Shown here: positions 51,520-61,413 of the stretch, piece after piece | Numbering within the stretch: the stretch's first letter is position 1 | Layout: each line of letters begins with the position of its first letter | DNA from: Neobacillus sp. WH10 | Lineage (GTDB): Bacteria > Bacillota > Bacilli > Bacillales > Cytobacillaceae | Assembly (NCBI RefSeq): GCF_030123405.1 | Contig: NZ_CP126110.1 | Coordinates: 1,674,001 to 1,738,000, forward strand | Reading direction: 5' to 3' | DNA: 64,000 nt | Notes under the pieces: model-generated | Told to the model about the DNA's origin: nothing | Seen by the model: only the letters and a program-made list of their open reading frames with translations | Database searches by the model: none | Program-made: the position numbers and the translations under genes

Positions 51520-51714
51520 ATGGAAAAGAAATTACTTAATTCACCACAACATTCGGATGAGTATACAGATGCTGCAGTTGCTGAGATGTTCCTAAACAAT
51601 GCCCTGATTGAATTTAAAAGGAAGAAAATCCGCAAGGAAATCGACCAAACATTACAGGATGGGAACAAGGAATTATTCCTTAAACTAACTGAGGAATTAA
51701 AGAAAATTTCGTAA
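51520..51714 (+). CDS. IDEAL-domain protein
   Basis: 64 residues from ATG 51520, which has AAGGAG 9 bases upstream; an ATG at 51460 has no RBS. The C-terminal 40 residues (AEMFLNNALIEFKRKKIRKE, then IDQTLQDGNKELFLKLTEEL) match the IDEAL domain, named after a short conserved sequence in Firmicutes proteins of unclear role such as YpiB relatives. Soluble, helical, acidic/basic mixed. Confidence 0.75.
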   Translation: MEKKLLNSPQHSDEYTDAAVAEMFLNNALIEFKRKKIRKEIDQTLQDGNKELFLKLTEELKKIS

Positions 51715-51747
51715 GTCAATTACAAAGGAACCTACTTTTACTAAAAA

Positions 51748-51780
51748 AGAATCCCCAATCCATAGGACTGGGGATTCTTG
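51748..51780. terminator. terminator-like inverted repeat
   Basis: AAGAATCCCCA pairs with TGGGGATTCTT. The T tail is on the minus strand (TTTTTTAG); on the plus strand it ends in GGCC. It follows the IDEAL gene. Confidence 0.5.
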
Positions 51781-51941
51781 GCCGTTTCAGTCAAATGAGG
51801 AAAATAAAGAAAACGCAGGAAGAAAATTAGAAAATTCATATTCTAACCAATGGTTTTAGGCACCATTTCATGCTAATTGTCATTAGGTGTTGCTTTTATG
51901 TATGATATTTTTAGGCAGTGAGTGTGTAGGGAGTGGTTTAG

Positions 51942-52718
51942 TTGAAAGAAAAAATTCTCGCAGAAATTAAACGAATTGAAGAGCAATATGAAGTAAAGGT
52001 TTGTTATGCAGTAGAGTCCGGGAGCAGGGCATGGGGGTTTCCTTCCAAGGACAGCGATTATGATGTCAGATTTATTTATGTTCATAAAAAAAATTGGTAT
52101 TTGTCGATTGACCAAAAACGAGATGTCATCGAGCTTCCAATTAATGAACTCCTCGATATTAATGGCTGGGAATTGAGCAAAGCACTAAGACTTTTCAAAA
52201 AATCAAATCCCCCATTAATGGAATGGCTTCATTCGGGAATTGTTTATTATCAAGCTTATACTCTAGTGGACAAAATGAAGGCAATTCAAGAAAAAGTATT
52301 TTTACCGCAATCGGCACTATTTCATTATTTAAATATGGCGAAAGGTAATTTTCGTGATTATCTCCATCGCGATCAAGTGAAAATTAAGAAATATTTTTAT
52401 GTCCTGCGCCCAATTTTAGCCTGTATCTGGATTGAAAAGCATAATACCGTTCCCCCAATAGAATTTCAAATTTTGGTCGAAGAACTCCTTGATGAGGGAC
52501 AACTTAAGCATGAAATCCTTACATTATTAGAAAGGAAAATTAGAGGGGATGAGTTAAACCTCGAACAGAAAGTCACTGTTATTAATGACTTTATAAAAAG
52601 AGAAATCAATCGTTTAGAGGAATATACTAAGATCTTGAAAGTTTCGAAAGAAGATATCACACCAAAATTGGATCAATTGTTCAGAGAAGTTCTAGAAGAA
52701 GTTTGGACAGAATATTAA
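51942..52718 (+). CDS. YcgL-type nucleotidyltransferase (RlaP family)
   Basis: 258 residues. The N-terminus carries the nucleotidyltransferase signature GSRAWGFPSKDSDYDVRFIY, in which the D-x-D acids bind metal. The rest is helical, as in PF10127 proteins, some of which act with RNA repair systems. TTG start with RBS GGGAGTGG. Monocistronic, ends in a terminator. Substrate unknown. Confidence 0.88.
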   Translation: MKEKILAEIKRIEEQYEVKVCYAVESGSRAWGFPSKDSDYDVRFIYVHKKNWYLSIDQKRDVIELPINELLDINGWELSKALRLFKKSNPPLMEWLHSGIVYYQAYTLVDKMKAIQEKVFLPQSALFHYLNMAKGNFRDYLHRDQVKIKKYFYVLRPILACIWIEKHNTVPPIEFQILVEELLDEGQLKHEILTLLERKIRGDELNLEQKVTVINDFIKREINRLEEYTKILKVSKEDITPKLDQLFREVLEEVWTEY

Positions 52719-52723
52719 TCATT

Positions 52724-52757
52724 AAAAAGCCGTTTGGGAGCCCCAAGCGGTTTTTAA
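52724..52757 (+). terminator. terminator of the nucleotidyltransferase gene
   Basis: CCGTTTGGG pairs with CCCAAGCGG around AGC, flanked by A's and TTTTT. Confidence 0.85.
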
Positions 52758-52913
52758 TTTTTATTTGTCAATGGCAAGAAAACAGAAAATATGACAATTT
52801 TTTTAATTTTTAATGTTTACATAAAAGGAAACCACTGGTAAGATTGAAATGAATTCAATTTTTGAATGCGTTTAATAGAGATTAATTCATAAATTGAATA
52901 AGGGGGTGATGAT

Positions 52914-53843
52914 GTGAGTGTACCTGCTGCAAAACTAAAGCCGAATAAAGGTTTACTAGCGTTAAAAGGAACGAGAAGGAAATTTTCAATTACTCCTATG
53001 CTGTTTATTCTGCCCGCCATAATACCATTAATCATATTTTGGATATATCCGATGGCTAGATCACTTCTAATTAGTTTTACTGATTGGGATTATGTCAGTC
53101 CTGGATATGAATATGTAGGTTTCAGTAATTATTCCGATCTTTTATCTGACCTGGCGTTTTACTCTGTGCTGCTAAATACGCTTATTTTTTCGATGGGAGT
53201 GGTTATTCCCTGTGTTGTGGGTGGACTGATGCTTGCGTTATTAGTAAGTGGGAATGGAAAAGGTATGGGGATATATCGGACATTGATTTTTTCCCCATGG
53301 GTTACGCCAACCGTTGCCGTTTCCATTGTTTGGTCTTGGATTTATGAGCCCAAAGTCGGACTAGCAAATTGGGTTTTAAACCTGTTTCACCTGCCAGCGC
53401 TGGAATGGACTTCAAGCTCGACATGGGCAATGCCGGCGGTAATAATTGTCAGCATTTGGAAGGGTGTAGGCTGGACGATGATTTTTTATTTAAATGCTTT
53501 GAAAAAAGTACCAGTCAGCCTTTATGAAGCTGCTGCATTAGATGGGGCAAGCAAATGGCGGCAATTTTTACATATTACGATTCCTTTTATTTCGCCAACC
53601 ACATTGTTTTTGGTCGTGATTACCTCTATCGATGCTCTGCAGGCCTATGACCAAATTCAGGTTTTGACACAGGGAGGACCGGCAGGAAGTACAAGAACGA
53701 TGCTTTATTTCTACTATCAGACTGCATTTGAAGAATTCAATATGGGTAAAGCAACTGCCACTGCAATCTTGTTAGTTGTCATAACTGCGGCATTTTCGTT
53801 CATTCAATTCTTGTTATCAAAGCGATGGGTTCATTACCAATAA
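52914..53843 (+). CDS. ugpA: ABC sugar/glycerol-3-phosphate permease (UgpA/MalF type)
   Basis: 309 residues and six membrane segments. The EAA loop is YEAAALDGASKWRQFLHITIP. GTG start with GGGGGTGATG upstream. With the next two genes it forms a binding-protein-dependent importer. UgpA is favoured because the binding protein is UgpB-like; the substrate could also be another glycerophospho-compound or sugar. Confidence 0.9.
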   Translation: MSVPAAKLKPNKGLLALKGTRRKFSITPMLFILPAIIPLIIFWIYPMARSLLISFTDWDYVSPGYEYVGFSNYSDLLSDLAFYSVLLNTLIFSMGVVIPCVVGGLMLALLVSGNGKGMGIYRTLIFSPWVTPTVAVSIVWSWIYEPKVGLANWVLNLFHLPALEWTSSSTWAMPAVIIVSIWKGVGWTMIFYLNALKKVPVSLYEAAALDGASKWRQFLHITIPFISPTTLFLVVITSIDALQAYDQIQVLTQGGPAGSTRTMLYFYYQTAFEEFNMGKATATAILLVVITAAFSFIQFLLSKRWVHYQ

Positions 53844-53861
53844 GAAAGGGGGCATTATGAA

Positions 53862-54692
53862 TTGAAAAAGGTAACTATTTTGGCAGCAAAGCATGTTAGT
53901 TTGATCTTTCTAAGTATAATGATGGTTTTCCCTTTCTTGTGGATGGTGATCAGTGCCCTTAAAACAAAGGATGAAATATGGCAATTTCCGCCAACTATGT
54001 GGCCGGAAAAGCCGATGTGGCACCATTTCTCGGAAGCATGGGAGATGGCTCCATTTGATCAGTATATTTTTAACAGTGTTTTTACAGCAAGCGCAATTGT
54101 CTTGATTCAAGTAGTAAATTCAGCGTTAATCGCTTATGCCTTTACACAAATAAAATTTCAAGGAAAAAACCTGCTATTTTCCATTATTTTGATTACGTAT
54201 ATGCTGCCAGTTGCTGCAACGTATGTACCAAGCTACGTAATATTAGCCGATTTTCAATTGCTAGATTCGTATAAAGGCTTGATTTTATCTAATGCTGTGA
54301 GTGTTTTTGGGATATTTCTATTTAGGCAGGCGTTCATGCAGGTTCCAAGAGAATTAGTGGAGGCAGCAAAGGTCGATGGTGCAAGGCACTGGACGATTAT
54401 TTGGAAGATTATTTTTCCGGCAACAAAAGCCACCTTCATTACATTTGCATTAATTAGCTTTGTCCAAAACTATAATAATTATCTTTGGCCAACGTTAATT
54501 ACAACGAGTCAAAGTAAATATCTGATCACAACGGGGTTAAGACAATTTTTTATTCAAGAAGGGGCCTATGGCATCCAATGGCCGCTTATTATGGCTGCAA
54601 GCGCCTTCGCCGTACTGCCATTATTAATCTTGTTTGTGTTTGTGCAAAAGTGGATTATCTCTGGAATAAGTGACCAAGGACTAAAAGGATAA
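53862..54692 (+). CDS. ugpE: ABC sugar/glycerol-3-phosphate permease (UgpE/MalG type)
   Basis: 276 residues and six membrane segments, with EAA loop VEAAKVDGARHWTIIWKIIFP. TTG start 53862 after AAAGGGGGC; the ATG nearby is out of frame and stops at once. 18 bases after ugpA. Confidence 0.9.
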   Translation: MKKVTILAAKHVSLIFLSIMMVFPFLWMVISALKTKDEIWQFPPTMWPEKPMWHHFSEAWEMAPFDQYIFNSVFTASAIVLIQVVNSALIAYAFTQIKFQGKNLLFSIILITYMLPVAATYVPSYVILADFQLLDSYKGLILSNAVSVFGIFLFRQAFMQVPRELVEAAKVDGARHWTIIWKIIFPATKATFITFALISFVQNYNNYLWPTLITTSQSKYLITTGLRQFFIQEGAYGIQWPLIMAASAFAVLPLLILFVFVQKWIISGISDQGLKG

Positions 54693-54710
54693 TAAAGGGG
54701 ATGAATAAAC

Positions 54711-56009
54711 ATGTTTACTAAAAAGCTTATCTCAATAAGTACAATTGTAATTTTCCTAGTGTCATTGATTACGGGCTGTTCTTCTACAGAATCGTCGGCG
54801 AAGGGACCTGTGGAAATTGAGTTTTGGTATGGCCTTGGCGGGAAGCTGGGGAAGGGTGTAGAAAATAGAATTAAAGAATTTAATAAAAGTCAAGATGCAG
54901 TAAAAGTCATTGGTGTTGCTCAAGGTTCATATGATGAAACCCTGCAAAAGCTGCAAGCGGCTATTGCTGCGAAAAAAGTTCCGGCTGCTGTTCTTCTGAA
55001 AAACGACCCAATGAATACGTTTGCGAAAAAAGGAACACTTGCACCACTGTCAAAATACATAAAAGACGATGCTGATTTTCATCCGGAGGATTTTGTGGAT
55101 GCTTTTTATCAGCAAGGAAGAATTAATGGGGAGCAGTATGCCCTCCCGCTTTATGGCACAACCCAAGTTCTTTATTACCGCAAGGATATGTTTGAAAAAG
55201 CCGAGATCTCCCCCGAACAGCTGAAAACATGGGAATCTCTTTCTGAGGCAGCTAAACAATTAACAAAGAAAAATGGAAACAATACGGAGGTTTATGGGTG
55301 GGAGCCGATGTGGGGTCCTGACAATATGATTGATGCTGCACTCAGTAATGGAGGAAAATATTTAAGCGAGGATGGCAAAAAAGTGGTCATCGATTCACCA
55401 GAATGGGTGCATGCATGGGAATTTTTCAAAAAAGGAATTCACGAAGATAAATCAATGGCAATCCATCACGATGGACAGGGCTGGGAGTATTGGTATAAAA
55501 CGATTGATGATGTAATAAAGGGGCGTGCAGCGGGATATACCGGTTCAAGCGGTGACCAGGGCGATCTGGACTTTTCGATTCTTGGCGCCTACCCACAGCC
55601 AGGCTGGGAAGGAAAACAAGCTGCACCACATGCGGGCGCCCATATGGGAGCTATTCCGGCACTTGCTTCAGAGAAACAAAAAAAGGCAGCCTTTAAATGG
55701 CTGGAATTTTTCACTAATGCTGAAAACACCGCTGATTGGTCAATTAAATCCGGCTATATTCCTGTAAGAAAATCTGCGCAGGATGTTCCAGCCTTCAAAG
55801 AGTTCGCCGAAAAGAATCCGCAAATCACAGTGCCCCTTCAGCAGGCACAGATTGCCACACCACCATTTGTCGATCCAACCGGCGGGAAAATCTATGATGC
55901 ACTTGTAAAGGCTGCTGATAAAGTAGAAATTGAAGGTATCTCCGCTGAAAAAGCATTACAGGACGCCCAAAAAGAGGCGCAAAGGGCATTAGATAAAAGT
56001 CAAAAATAA
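54711..56009 (+). CDS. ugpB: solute-binding lipoprotein (UgpB-like)
   Basis: 432 residues. Signal peptide with lipobox LITGCSS. EFWYGLGGKLGKGVENRI and GVAQGSYDETLQKLQAAIAA are close to the ligand-binding segments of UgpB. It hands substrate to UgpAE. No ATPase gene follows, so a shared ATPase such as MsmX or a distant UgpC is needed. A terminator follows at about 56111. Confidence 0.9.
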   Translation: MFTKKLISISTIVIFLVSLITGCSSTESSAKGPVEIEFWYGLGGKLGKGVENRIKEFNKSQDAVKVIGVAQGSYDETLQKLQAAIAAKKVPAAVLLKNDPMNTFAKKGTLAPLSKYIKDDADFHPEDFVDAFYQQGRINGEQYALPLYGTTQVLYYRKDMFEKAEISPEQLKTWESLSEAAKQLTKKNGNNTEVYGWEPMWGPDNMIDAALSNGGKYLSEDGKKVVIDSPEWVHAWEFFKKGIHEDKSMAIHHDGQGWEYWYKTIDDVIKGRAAGYTGSSGDQGDLDFSILGAYPQPGWEGKQAAPHAGAHMGAIPALASEKQKKAAFKWLEFFTNAENTADWSIKSGYIPVRKSAQDVPAFKEFAEKNPQITVPLQQAQIATPPFVDPTGGKIYDALVKAADKVEIEGISAEKALQDAQKEAQRALDKSQK

Positions 56010-56110
56010 AGAGAAATACTCTAACCATTGAGTATCATATTCAGCCAGGTTTGATGGAATGTTAAGAGCATCGTCTTACTCTTTATCGTTTTGTTTCAGT
56101 TTTTCATAGA

Positions 56111-56157
56111 ACCAAGAGGGTCACTATTTTAATAAATAGTGGCCCTTTTGGTTTCTA
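56111..56157 (+). terminator. terminator of the ugp operon
   Basis: ACCAAGAGGGTCACTATT pairs imperfectly with AATAGTGGCCCTTTTGGT, then TTTCT. Confidence 0.85.
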
Positions 56158-56246
56158 AAGACTCTCAGGAGAAAGATAATGATGTTGTTATTTTTATGTT
56201 TAAAAATGTGAAAATTCAACAAATATTCACAAATTATTCACATAGT

Positions 56247-56270
56247 CATGTTGTTAATGTTGTTAACATG
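56247..56270. promoter_or_regulatory. operator candidate upstream of ycnK
   Basis: Tandem direct repeats ATGTTGTTA at 56248-56256 and 56257-56265, bounded by the inverted pair CATGTT/AACATG, 54 bases before the ycnK start. Likely an YcnK or CsoR site. Confidence 0.55.
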
Positions 56271-56323
56271 AATTAAACTTAACATCGGGGGATAAGGTAT
56301 TTTGGATGAAGAGGGGGATGAAT

Positions 56324-56899
56324 ATGTTACCAATTGAACGGAGGCAGGAGTTGTTAAAATGGTTGAGAGAAGAGGGATCTTTAGCAATTACTGAGATTAG
56401 CAGACGGTTAAATGTTTCAGAAATGACGGTGTATAGGGATATTAAGCCATTATTAGAAGATAAAGAAATTATCAAAACTTCTGGGGGTATCTCGTTAGCA
56501 CCTATTTCAAAGATGTCTTTAACTACTTGTACGTATTGCTTAAAGGAATTAAATAGCCGTCACCCCGTTCAAATTATTACCAATGATTTAAAAGTGGAGC
56601 AATTATGTTGTCCACATTGTGGTTTATTAAGGTACAAGGATATCGAAAAAGATGTTTCACAAATTATCTGCCGAGACTTTCTTCAGAATTCTACTATTAG
56701 TGCTAAAATGGCCTATTATCTAATGGGCACCGATTTCAATTTGAATTGCTGCCAGCCGCAAGTATTAACATTTGAATCTATAAAGCAAGCGGAACAATTT
56801 CAGAGAGGCTTTGGCGGAGTTATGATGCGCTTTGAAGAGGCAATGGATGAAATTCAAAAAAGAATGAATGGTGCTGGAGGATGTTCTTGTAAAAAATAA
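56324..56899 (+). CDS. ycnK: copper-responsive repressor YcnK
   Basis: 191 residues from ATG 56324, with GAGGGGG 6 bases upstream; this start matches the MLPIERR beginning of B. subtilis YcnK. A DeoR-type helix-turn-helix (1-55) is followed by a NosL-like copper-binding domain with CTYC, CCPHCG and C-terminal CSC. It represses the copper-uptake genes ycnJ and ycnI when copper is ample. Confidence 0.92.
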   Translation: MLPIERRQELLKWLREEGSLAITEISRRLNVSEMTVYRDIKPLLEDKEIIKTSGGISLAPISKMSLTTCTYCLKELNSRHPVQIITNDLKVEQLCCPHCGLLRYKDIEKDVSQIICRDFLQNSTISAKMAYYLMGTDFNLNCCQPQVLTFESIKQAEQFQRGFGGVMMRFEEAMDEIQKRMNGAGGCSCKK

Positions 56900-56929
56900 A
56901 AAAATTCTACCCTTTAGGGGAGTGATTGA

Positions 56930-58579
56930 TTGAATGTAAAAATGAAATTCAGCATGTTCATGGTTCTTTTTACTCTTTTCCTATTTTTATTTCCGTCTAT
57001 TTTTTCGGCTCATGCTTATATTAAAAAATCCACTCCGTTAGAAAATGAGACTGTTGAAAAGTCACCAAACGAGGTTATGATTCAATTTGATGAATCGATC
57101 CAGCTGGCATTTAATTCGATAAAGGTTTTTGATTCGGAAGGGAACAGGGTCGATAAAAAAAATGGGAAGGTTGATCCAAAACAACCATCAATTCTAAAGA
57201 GCGGATTGAAGGAGAACCTACCAGATGGTAAGTATCGAATAAAATGGAAGGTTGTTTCAAGTGACGGCCATCCTGTTGAGGGAGTCATCCCCTTTCAAAT
57301 TGGAACTGAAGATCAAGGGACAGCTGTTATACATAAAGAAACAAAAGGCTATACCCCGAAAGCGGATCTTATCATCATCCGTTGGCTGCAATATCTCAGT
57401 AATGCCTGCTTTGTCGGGATCCTCTTTTTTTACTTGGTTGTTTTGCCAAAAGGATTTCGACAAAATGGTGTAGCCGATAAGATTTTCTATAGATTGTTAT
57501 GTACGAGTTTTGTACTCTTATTACTTAGTATCCTGTTAAATTTGCCATTACAAACAACTATTGAATCTGGTTATCCATGGAGTGAAGTGTTTAGCTTTCA
57601 ATTATTTGAAAATATTATAAAAAACACGACATTTGGTCAAACGTGGATTTACCAGACTGGAATCCTTTTGGCGCTTGCTCTCATAACTTTCTTTCTCCGG
57701 ATGGCTAAGAGTAGAAATAGAGTCATTCTATGGGCTTGTTTTGGTTTAGGTGCAGCATTATTGCTGACAAAGGCGATAACAAGTCATGCTGCAGCCCAAA
57801 CCAACCAATTTTTAACCATATCAATGGATTTTCTTCATTTGCTTGCTGCATCGATTTGGATAGGTAGTTTAATCGGTTTTACAGCGCTATTACCATTGCG
57901 GAAAAGCGCAGAAACGAAGCAAGATTATTTACAAATGTTAAAACGTTTTTCAAAATGGGGCATCATCCTTGTTATTCTTTTAACTTTCACTGGTGTGTTT
58001 GCCAGTTTATTATATATTCCAAACCTCTCATCCCTTGTTCAAACGAACTACGGAAAGGTGTTAGCTGGTAAAGTTATATTGTTCCTATTAATGCTCATGC
58101 TTGCTGGAGTAAATTTTATGAATGGAAAAAGAAAAAAGGAAAGGGGACTGACAGCTTCACTATGGGGCGAACTTTCCATTGGAGTGATCATCCTAATACT
58201 TTCAGTGGTTCTAACCAATTTACCAACAGCAATGCAATCTCCAGGACCATTTAAGGAATCAATTGTAGTAGATCAAGGCAATCAAGTCACATTAAGAGTA
58301 ACCCCTAATATAATTGGGGAAAATTTATTTGAAGTTACGCTAAAAGACTCCCAAGGGAAGCCAATCAAAGATATTGAGCAATTACACTTAACCTTCACCA
58401 TGCTTGATATGGATATGGGAAAAGAAACAGTTAATCTAAACAAAGTTTCTGAAGGCAAGTATGAAGTGAAGGGTTTGCATTTCATAATGACTGGAGACTG
58501 GAACGTACATGTTCACGTTTTGACTAAGTCTTTAGAAAGTATCGATACCGATTTTAGCGTATTAGTTGGAAGCCAATAA
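56930..58579 (+). CDS. ycnJ: copper importer YcnJ (CopC-CopD fusion)
   Basis: 549 residues. Signal peptide, then a CopC domain whose mature N-terminal His (FSAHAY) and the H in SSDGHPVEG bind copper, then eight or so membrane segments of CopD, then a C-terminal extracellular beta domain. TTG start after GGGGAGTGAT. Middle gene of ycnKJI. Confidence 0.93.
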   Translation: MNVKMKFSMFMVLFTLFLFLFPSIFSAHAYIKKSTPLENETVEKSPNEVMIQFDESIQLAFNSIKVFDSEGNRVDKKNGKVDPKQPSILKSGLKENLPDGKYRIKWKVVSSDGHPVEGVIPFQIGTEDQGTAVIHKETKGYTPKADLIIIRWLQYLSNACFVGILFFYLVVLPKGFRQNGVADKIFYRLLCTSFVLLLLSILLNLPLQTTIESGYPWSEVFSFQLFENIIKNTTFGQTWIYQTGILLALALITFFLRMAKSRNRVILWACFGLGAALLLTKAITSHAAAQTNQFLTISMDFLHLLAASIWIGSLIGFTALLPLRKSAETKQDYLQMLKRFSKWGIILVILLTFTGVFASLLYIPNLSSLVQTNYGKVLAGKVILFLLMLMLAGVNFMNGKRKKERGLTASLWGELSIGVIILILSVVLTNLPTAMQSPGPFKESIVVDQGNQVTLRVTPNIIGENLFEVTLKDSQGKPIKDIEQLHLTFTMLDMDMGKETVNLNKVSEGKYEVKGLHFIMTGDWNVHVHVLTKSLESIDTDFSVLVGSQ

Positions 58580-58602
58580 AAAAACATTCGAGGAGAATCC
58601 CA

Positions 58603-59253
58603 ATGAAAAAAATAATGTTAAAACTTTCAAAAATAATTATTCCAGCAGTAATAAGTTTATTTTTCTTTTCAAGTGCTGCCAGTGCGCATGTGACAGTAAC
58701 CCCGAAAACATCCGCAACTGGTGCCTGGGAAACCTATACGTTAAAGGTTCCTGTTGAAAAAGATGTGGCAACGACAAAAGTTACCGTAAAAGTCCCTGAT
58801 GGAGTAGAGATTATGTCCTATCAACCGGTTCCTGGTTGGGTGTATTCTGCAGAAAAAGAAGCAAATGGAAAAGTAAAAACCTTTACATTTGAAGCAACTG
58901 GGGAGGGAATCCAAGCCGGGCAATTCCAACAATTTGTGTTTGTAGCAAAAAATCCTGAAAAAGCAACAAAAGCCGCATGGGATGCATTTCAGTATTACAA
59001 AGATGGCAGTATCGTAGAGTGGACTGGTGATGAAGGTTCTGATTCTCCGCATGCCATTACCGATATTGTGACGGCAACATCGACCGATCATCATGATACT
59101 ACAGTGACAGAACATGCTGAAAAAACAGACAATGCACAAACAAACGAGGCAGAGAAAGAGGATGAAACATCAAATTCTCTTCCACTTATTATTTCTTGTG
59201 CAGCAGCATTACTCTCTCTTGCAGCACTTATTCTCGCATTCCGTAAAAAATAA
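58603..59253 (+). CDS. ycnI: copper-binding YcnI (DUF1775)
   Basis: 216 residues. Signal peptide cleaved before the copper-binding His of AHVTVTPKT; DUF1775 core with WDAFQYYKDGSIVEWTGDEGS; His/Thr/Glu-rich linker; one C-terminal membrane segment (LPLIISCAAALLSLAALILA). GAGGAGA RBS. Surface copper chaperone for YcnJ. Confidence 0.93.
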   Translation: MKKIMLKLSKIIIPAVISLFFFSSAASAHVTVTPKTSATGAWETYTLKVPVEKDVATTKVTVKVPDGVEIMSYQPVPGWVYSAEKEANGKVKTFTFEATGEGIQAGQFQQFVFVAKNPEKATKAAWDAFQYYKDGSIVEWTGDEGSDSPHAITDIVTATSTDHHDTTVTEHAEKTDNAQTNEAEKEDETSNSLPLIISCAAALLSLAALILAFRKK

Positions 59254-59269
59254 CCAAATCTCATTTATG

Positions 59270-59306
59270 AAAACAGGAGAAGCCTTGGGCATCTCCTGTT
59301 TTTTTA
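59270..59306 (+). terminator. terminator of ycnKJI
   Basis: AAAACAGGAGA (59270-59280) pairs with TCTCCTGTTTT, followed by Ts. Confidence 0.93.
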
Positions 59307-59895
59307 ATTGATAAGAAATTTCGACTTTGAGAATTACCCAGCACAAGCGCCTCTAAACGGGTGCTTTTGCTTATATAATAAGTTTTACTTATGTTGTGTT
59401 ATAAAAATCTTGTTATTATCCTTATTGATATTTGGATTTAAATAAGAGTTCTGCTCTATAAACAGGAATTCTTATTTCTAAGGTTGGTGTAAACAATATT
59501 TTTCTGATATTTGTGCTTATCATCTTTGTATGCTTTTTTACCTTAAAAGAGTTACAGAAAGTTCAGATACCAAAATTAGCCTAACTGGAATCCATTATTT
59601 TATGGACTTTTTTTGTATAGAAGGAAAAAATATTAAATTTTTCCTCATATTTACTCCCAATCTAATAAAATTAAAACTATAATAAGATAAACAGTTAATT
59701 ATAAATTAGGTAAAAATAGGTTTTTTGTTGTTGGCAAATTACATTAAGCAATAATCTAGGCCCCAGGTCTTAGACGAATATAAAACTTGAGATTGTTCCC
59801 TATTTATGCTGTGCCATTTAGACTTATCTATAGGGAAGATCAGCCTTCGTAAGAAATTTACTTTCTCCTCCCAAAACTGAGCTTTACAGGAGGTT
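59307..59895. other. 590-base gap with a terminator-like hairpin
   Basis: No gene. AAGCGCC / GGGTGCTT (59345-59366) plus T's looks like a small-RNA or dispersed terminator. A weaker hairpin TCCAT/ATGGA with a long T run lies at 59591-59613, which could end a short unannotated transcript. Confidence 0.4.
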
Positions 59896-59901
59896 TTTAT
59901 A

Positions 59902-60468
59902 ATGAATAGAAAAATATACGTACTTCTAACAGACACTGGCACTATTTTTACAAAAATAATCAAGCTATTTACAAAGAAACCTCATAACCATGCTTCCATT
60001 GTGATTGATGATCACTTTAACAAGGTTTATAGTTTTGGCAGAAGAAATCCGAGGAATCCTTTTGTAGCAGGATTCGTACAAGAGAACATTCGCGGTGGTT
60101 TATTTAGGAATGCTGATTGTGCCATTTATTGTGTTACCATCACTGAAAAACAATTTCAAAAGATCATCGCTAAAATAAGGGAAATGGAATTACATAAGAA
60201 TAAATACAGATACAATCTCATCGGGTTGATTGCTGTGATGCTAAACTTGGAAATTGATAGAAAGAATGCCTACTTTTGCTCCCACTTTGTAGCAGCTCTC
60301 TTAGAAGAATCAGGTATTCCAATAAAAAGACAAAAACCTCTTTCCCTAGTAACCCCTCAGGATATTAAGGAATCGGCATCTCTTGAATTAATATACGAAG
60401 GGAAGCTGTCACCCTATGTTCAAAATTATTACCACGAATATTGTACTGATAGAGTGGAAGTAATTTAG
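59902..60468 (+). CDS. permuted papain-like (YiiX/NlpC-P60-type) protein
   Basis: 188 residues, cytosolic. PHNHASIVIDD holds the catalytic His ahead of NAYFCSHFVAALLEESG, whose Cys is the nucleophile. This His-before-Cys order is that of circularly permuted NlpC/P60 (YiiX/YebB) enzymes. RBS ACAGGAGG. Amide or thioester hydrolysis is likely; substrate unknown. Confidence 0.8.
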   Translation: MNRKIYVLLTDTGTIFTKIIKLFTKKPHNHASIVIDDHFNKVYSFGRRNPRNPFVAGFVQENIRGGLFRNADCAIYCVTITEKQFQKIIAKIREMELHKNKYRYNLIGLIAVMLNLEIDRKNAYFCSHFVAALLEESGIPIKRQKPLSLVTPQDIKESASLELIYEGKLSPYVQNYYHEYCTDRVEVI

Positions 60469-60688
60469 AGTTAATATAGGGGGAACTATGTGGGGAATAA
60501 GATACTTTACTACTTAAATCATTTGCAAGTGGTGTTAACTGACTTTGTAGTCCAAGCTTATATTTACATTAAGTTAATCTATCTCTTTTATTAAAATTCC
60601 CCATTGTCGGTGTAACGGGACCACCGATTGGATTTGTTTTTCCTTATTGGATTCTCGAATTAGGGGGTGAAAAAGGTCATATAAAAAT

Positions 60689-60713
60689 AAGCCTTCGAAA
60701 GTGAGGGCTTTTT
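60689..60713. terminator. bidirectional terminator between convergent genes
   Basis: AAGCCTTC and GGGCTT pair (60689-60710), giving T runs on both strands. Confidence 0.6.
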
Positions 60714-61413
60714 AGTGATAATAAAGCGATTCCTTCTTGTGTCTGGCTTTTTTTCTTTTTGAAGTTTCCACTAATCCCTTAAATACCTTTAAAGAGCTGT
60801 GAAAAACTGGACTTTGTATAAACGTATAAAGGAAAGTGGCGATAAACACCGGGCCGCCTAATAAAAACCCAATGATTAAGACGAGGCTTTCAACTATCAT
60901 ACGTGCTTGGCTTACCGATAACCTAGTTTTATCAGAGATAGAAAGCATAAAGCCATCTCGTGGTCCGGCACCTATCCCTGCTGCTACATACATTCCACCA
61001 CCGATTCCTGTAATAATAATGCCAGAAAGGAGAATAAGATAATCAAGCCATGTATTCGTTGCCTTTGGAAGAATATCTAACCAGAGAAAAAAGTCCATGA
61101 TGGGTCCAATACAAAGGGCATTTAAAATAGTACCTATGCTAATATAGCTTCGGGCAACAAACAAGGAAATGATGATTAGGACGAGTCCACATACCACACC
61201 CCATGTTCCAATGGTTAAACCAAAATGCTGATAAAGTGCCACATTTAGAACCTCCCATGGATGCAGTCCAATATATTTAACTTTAACGGCGATGGCATTA
61301 CCCAGCCCAAAAAAGGTTAACCCCAAAAAGAATAAAAAATACTGAAAGAGTTTCAACTCCAGTAGCCCCCATTGACCTTGCTGATTTTTCTGAATATTAA
61401 AACCTATCCCCAT
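60712..61413 (-). CDS. YczE/YitT-superfamily membrane protein
   Basis: 233 residues and five membrane segments with GLHPWEVLNVALYQ, SIGTILNALCIGPIMDFFL and GGGMYVAAGIGAGPRDGFM, the hallmark of YczE/YyaS-type proteins. Short basic C-terminal tail. The first ATG (61413) has a poor RBS; a downstream TTG near residue 21 is possible. Function unknown in this family. Confidence 0.85.
   Translation of the reverse strand: MGIGFNIQKNQQGQWGLLELKLFQYFLFFLGLTFFGLGNAIAVKVKYIGLHPWEVLNVALYQHFGLTIGTWGVVCGLVLIIISLFVARSYISIGTILNALCIGPIMDFFLWLDILPKATNTWLDYLILLSGIIITGIGGGMYVAAGIGAGPRDGFMLSISDKTRLSVSQARMIVESLVLIIGFLLGGPVFIATFLYTFIQSPVFHSSLKVFKGLVETSKRKKARHKKESLYYH

Noticed and set aside
60590..60700. Open frame reading PIVGVTGPPIGFVFPYWILE, like the end of a membrane protein
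   Set aside because: Only about 35 codons, no start, no homologue I can name. It could be a gene relic but cannot be supported.
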